Made by a program: the position numbers and the translations under genes
DNA from: Incurvaria masculella
Lineage: Eukaryota > Arthropoda > Insecta > Lepidoptera > Incurvariidae
Assembly (NCBI GenBank): GCA_946894095.1
Contig: OX335655.1
Span: forward strand, 4,774,001-4,838,000
Length of the DNA stretch: 64,000 nucleotides
Reading direction: 5' to 3'
Notes under the pieces: model-generated
What the model saw: the letters and a program-made list of their open reading frames with translations, nothing else
Databases searched by the model: none
Told to the model about the DNA's origin: nothing
Shown: positions 63,671 to 64,000 of the stretch, in pieces
How the letters are laid out: every line of letters begins with the position of its first letter
Numbering within the stretch: position 1 is the stretch's first letter

Positions 63671-63885
63671 GTCGCAGAAGTATTGGGTGTTTTGTGTGGG
63701 TGGGAACCACTGAAGAGAAAGGAAGGAGAAGTGGCATGTGGTCGATATCGCGTCTCCGCTGCATGGTCAAAATTACCATATAATTGTATAGGAATCTGGC
63801 GGCGCGTTGTATGCCAGAATGTGCTCTAAAATAGCGTTCGTTAGGGCAGTTCCCACCCACACAAACCCTCCAATACATCTGCGAC
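63671..63885. mobile_element. Foldback element with GTGGGTGGGAAC arms
   Basis: GTCGCAGAAGTATTGGGTGT and TTGTGTGGGTGGGAAC (63671-63707) pair with GTTCCCACCCACACAA and CCAATACATCTGCGAC (63849-63885), about 37 bp with a few mismatches. The 140-bp centre is not repeated elsewhere here. The minus frame across it is not a gene. Confidence 0.65.
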
Positions 63886-64000
63886 TACGTTTTCATGTGG
63901 CATGTACGTTTAATTTAGATTGGTATTTTTTTTAAATTGGAGACAGCGGGTCCCCATAGTAAGCGCGCTCAATGCCATATCTCTCTTTATCATCGCGTCG

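Overview
This window looks like nuclear DNA of a moth or butterfly (Lepidoptera). It is AT-rich and intron-poor in recognisable genes, and it is built mostly from interspersed elements nested in one another. The lepidopteran assignment rests on the abundant roughly 300-bp repeat with GGCCAAGTGCGAGTCGGACT at one end and a GGGTTCCGT hairpin at the other (ten near-full copies, one truncated copy and one variant), on RTE-type LINE fragments, on tRNA-derived SINEs and on many foldback MITEs. I see no complete host gene. The best host-gene pieces are a probable internal coding exon at 54772-55050 and a THAP-zinc-finger first-exon candidate at 18123-18193.

Layout. 0.9-1.5 kb: three copies of a GGCCTTTTTCACC MITE. 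3-10.2 kb: SINEs, GGCCAAG repeats, the first TTAA-type MITE and a nested SINE/CCGACTTCAAA composite. 10.3-13.1 kb: LINE debris plus a mariner 3' relic. 13.5-13.8, 17.3-17.65 and 43.05-43.5 kb: GC-richer, repeat-free islands that may be regulatory. 18.1 kb: THAP exon. 21.9-25.5 kb: foldback elements, including one carrying TGACGTCA sites. 27.3-28.5 kb: LINE C-terminus and a chimeric SINE pair. 34.4-37.15 kb: a nested structure (MITE containing a foldback element containing another MITE and a 1.1-kb tandem duplication). 37.2-38.6 kb: an RTE reverse transcriptase split by an insertion that itself hosts a motif-array transposon with a 9-bp target duplication. 40-51.8 kb: TTAA MITEs, 5S-headed SINEs and more GGCCAAG repeats. 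54.5-58.1 kb: a MITE abutting an exon, then a 270-bp tandem repeat into which an RNase H-bearing LINE inserted. 58.2 kb: Tc1-like relic. 58.5-61.3 kb: GGCCAAG repeats and SINE. 62.1-62.8 kb: a 36-bp minisatellite open in several frames. 62.9-63.9 kb: more repeats and a foldback.

The most notable observations are: a SINE family whose head appears to fuse a tRNA-like A box to a 5S rRNA segment while sharing its body with a fully tRNA-headed family; a 647-bp element made of inverted arrays of a 16-bp motif and flanked by a 9-bp direct repeat; and a TTAA MITE whose pre-insertion site can be read directly from the SINE it interrupts. Nothing here works as an operon or pathway. The functional relations are those of retroposons borrowing LINE machinery, nonautonomous DNA elements needing transposases encoded elsewhere, and insertions breaking older insertions. 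All identifications are by eye, without alignment or database searches.
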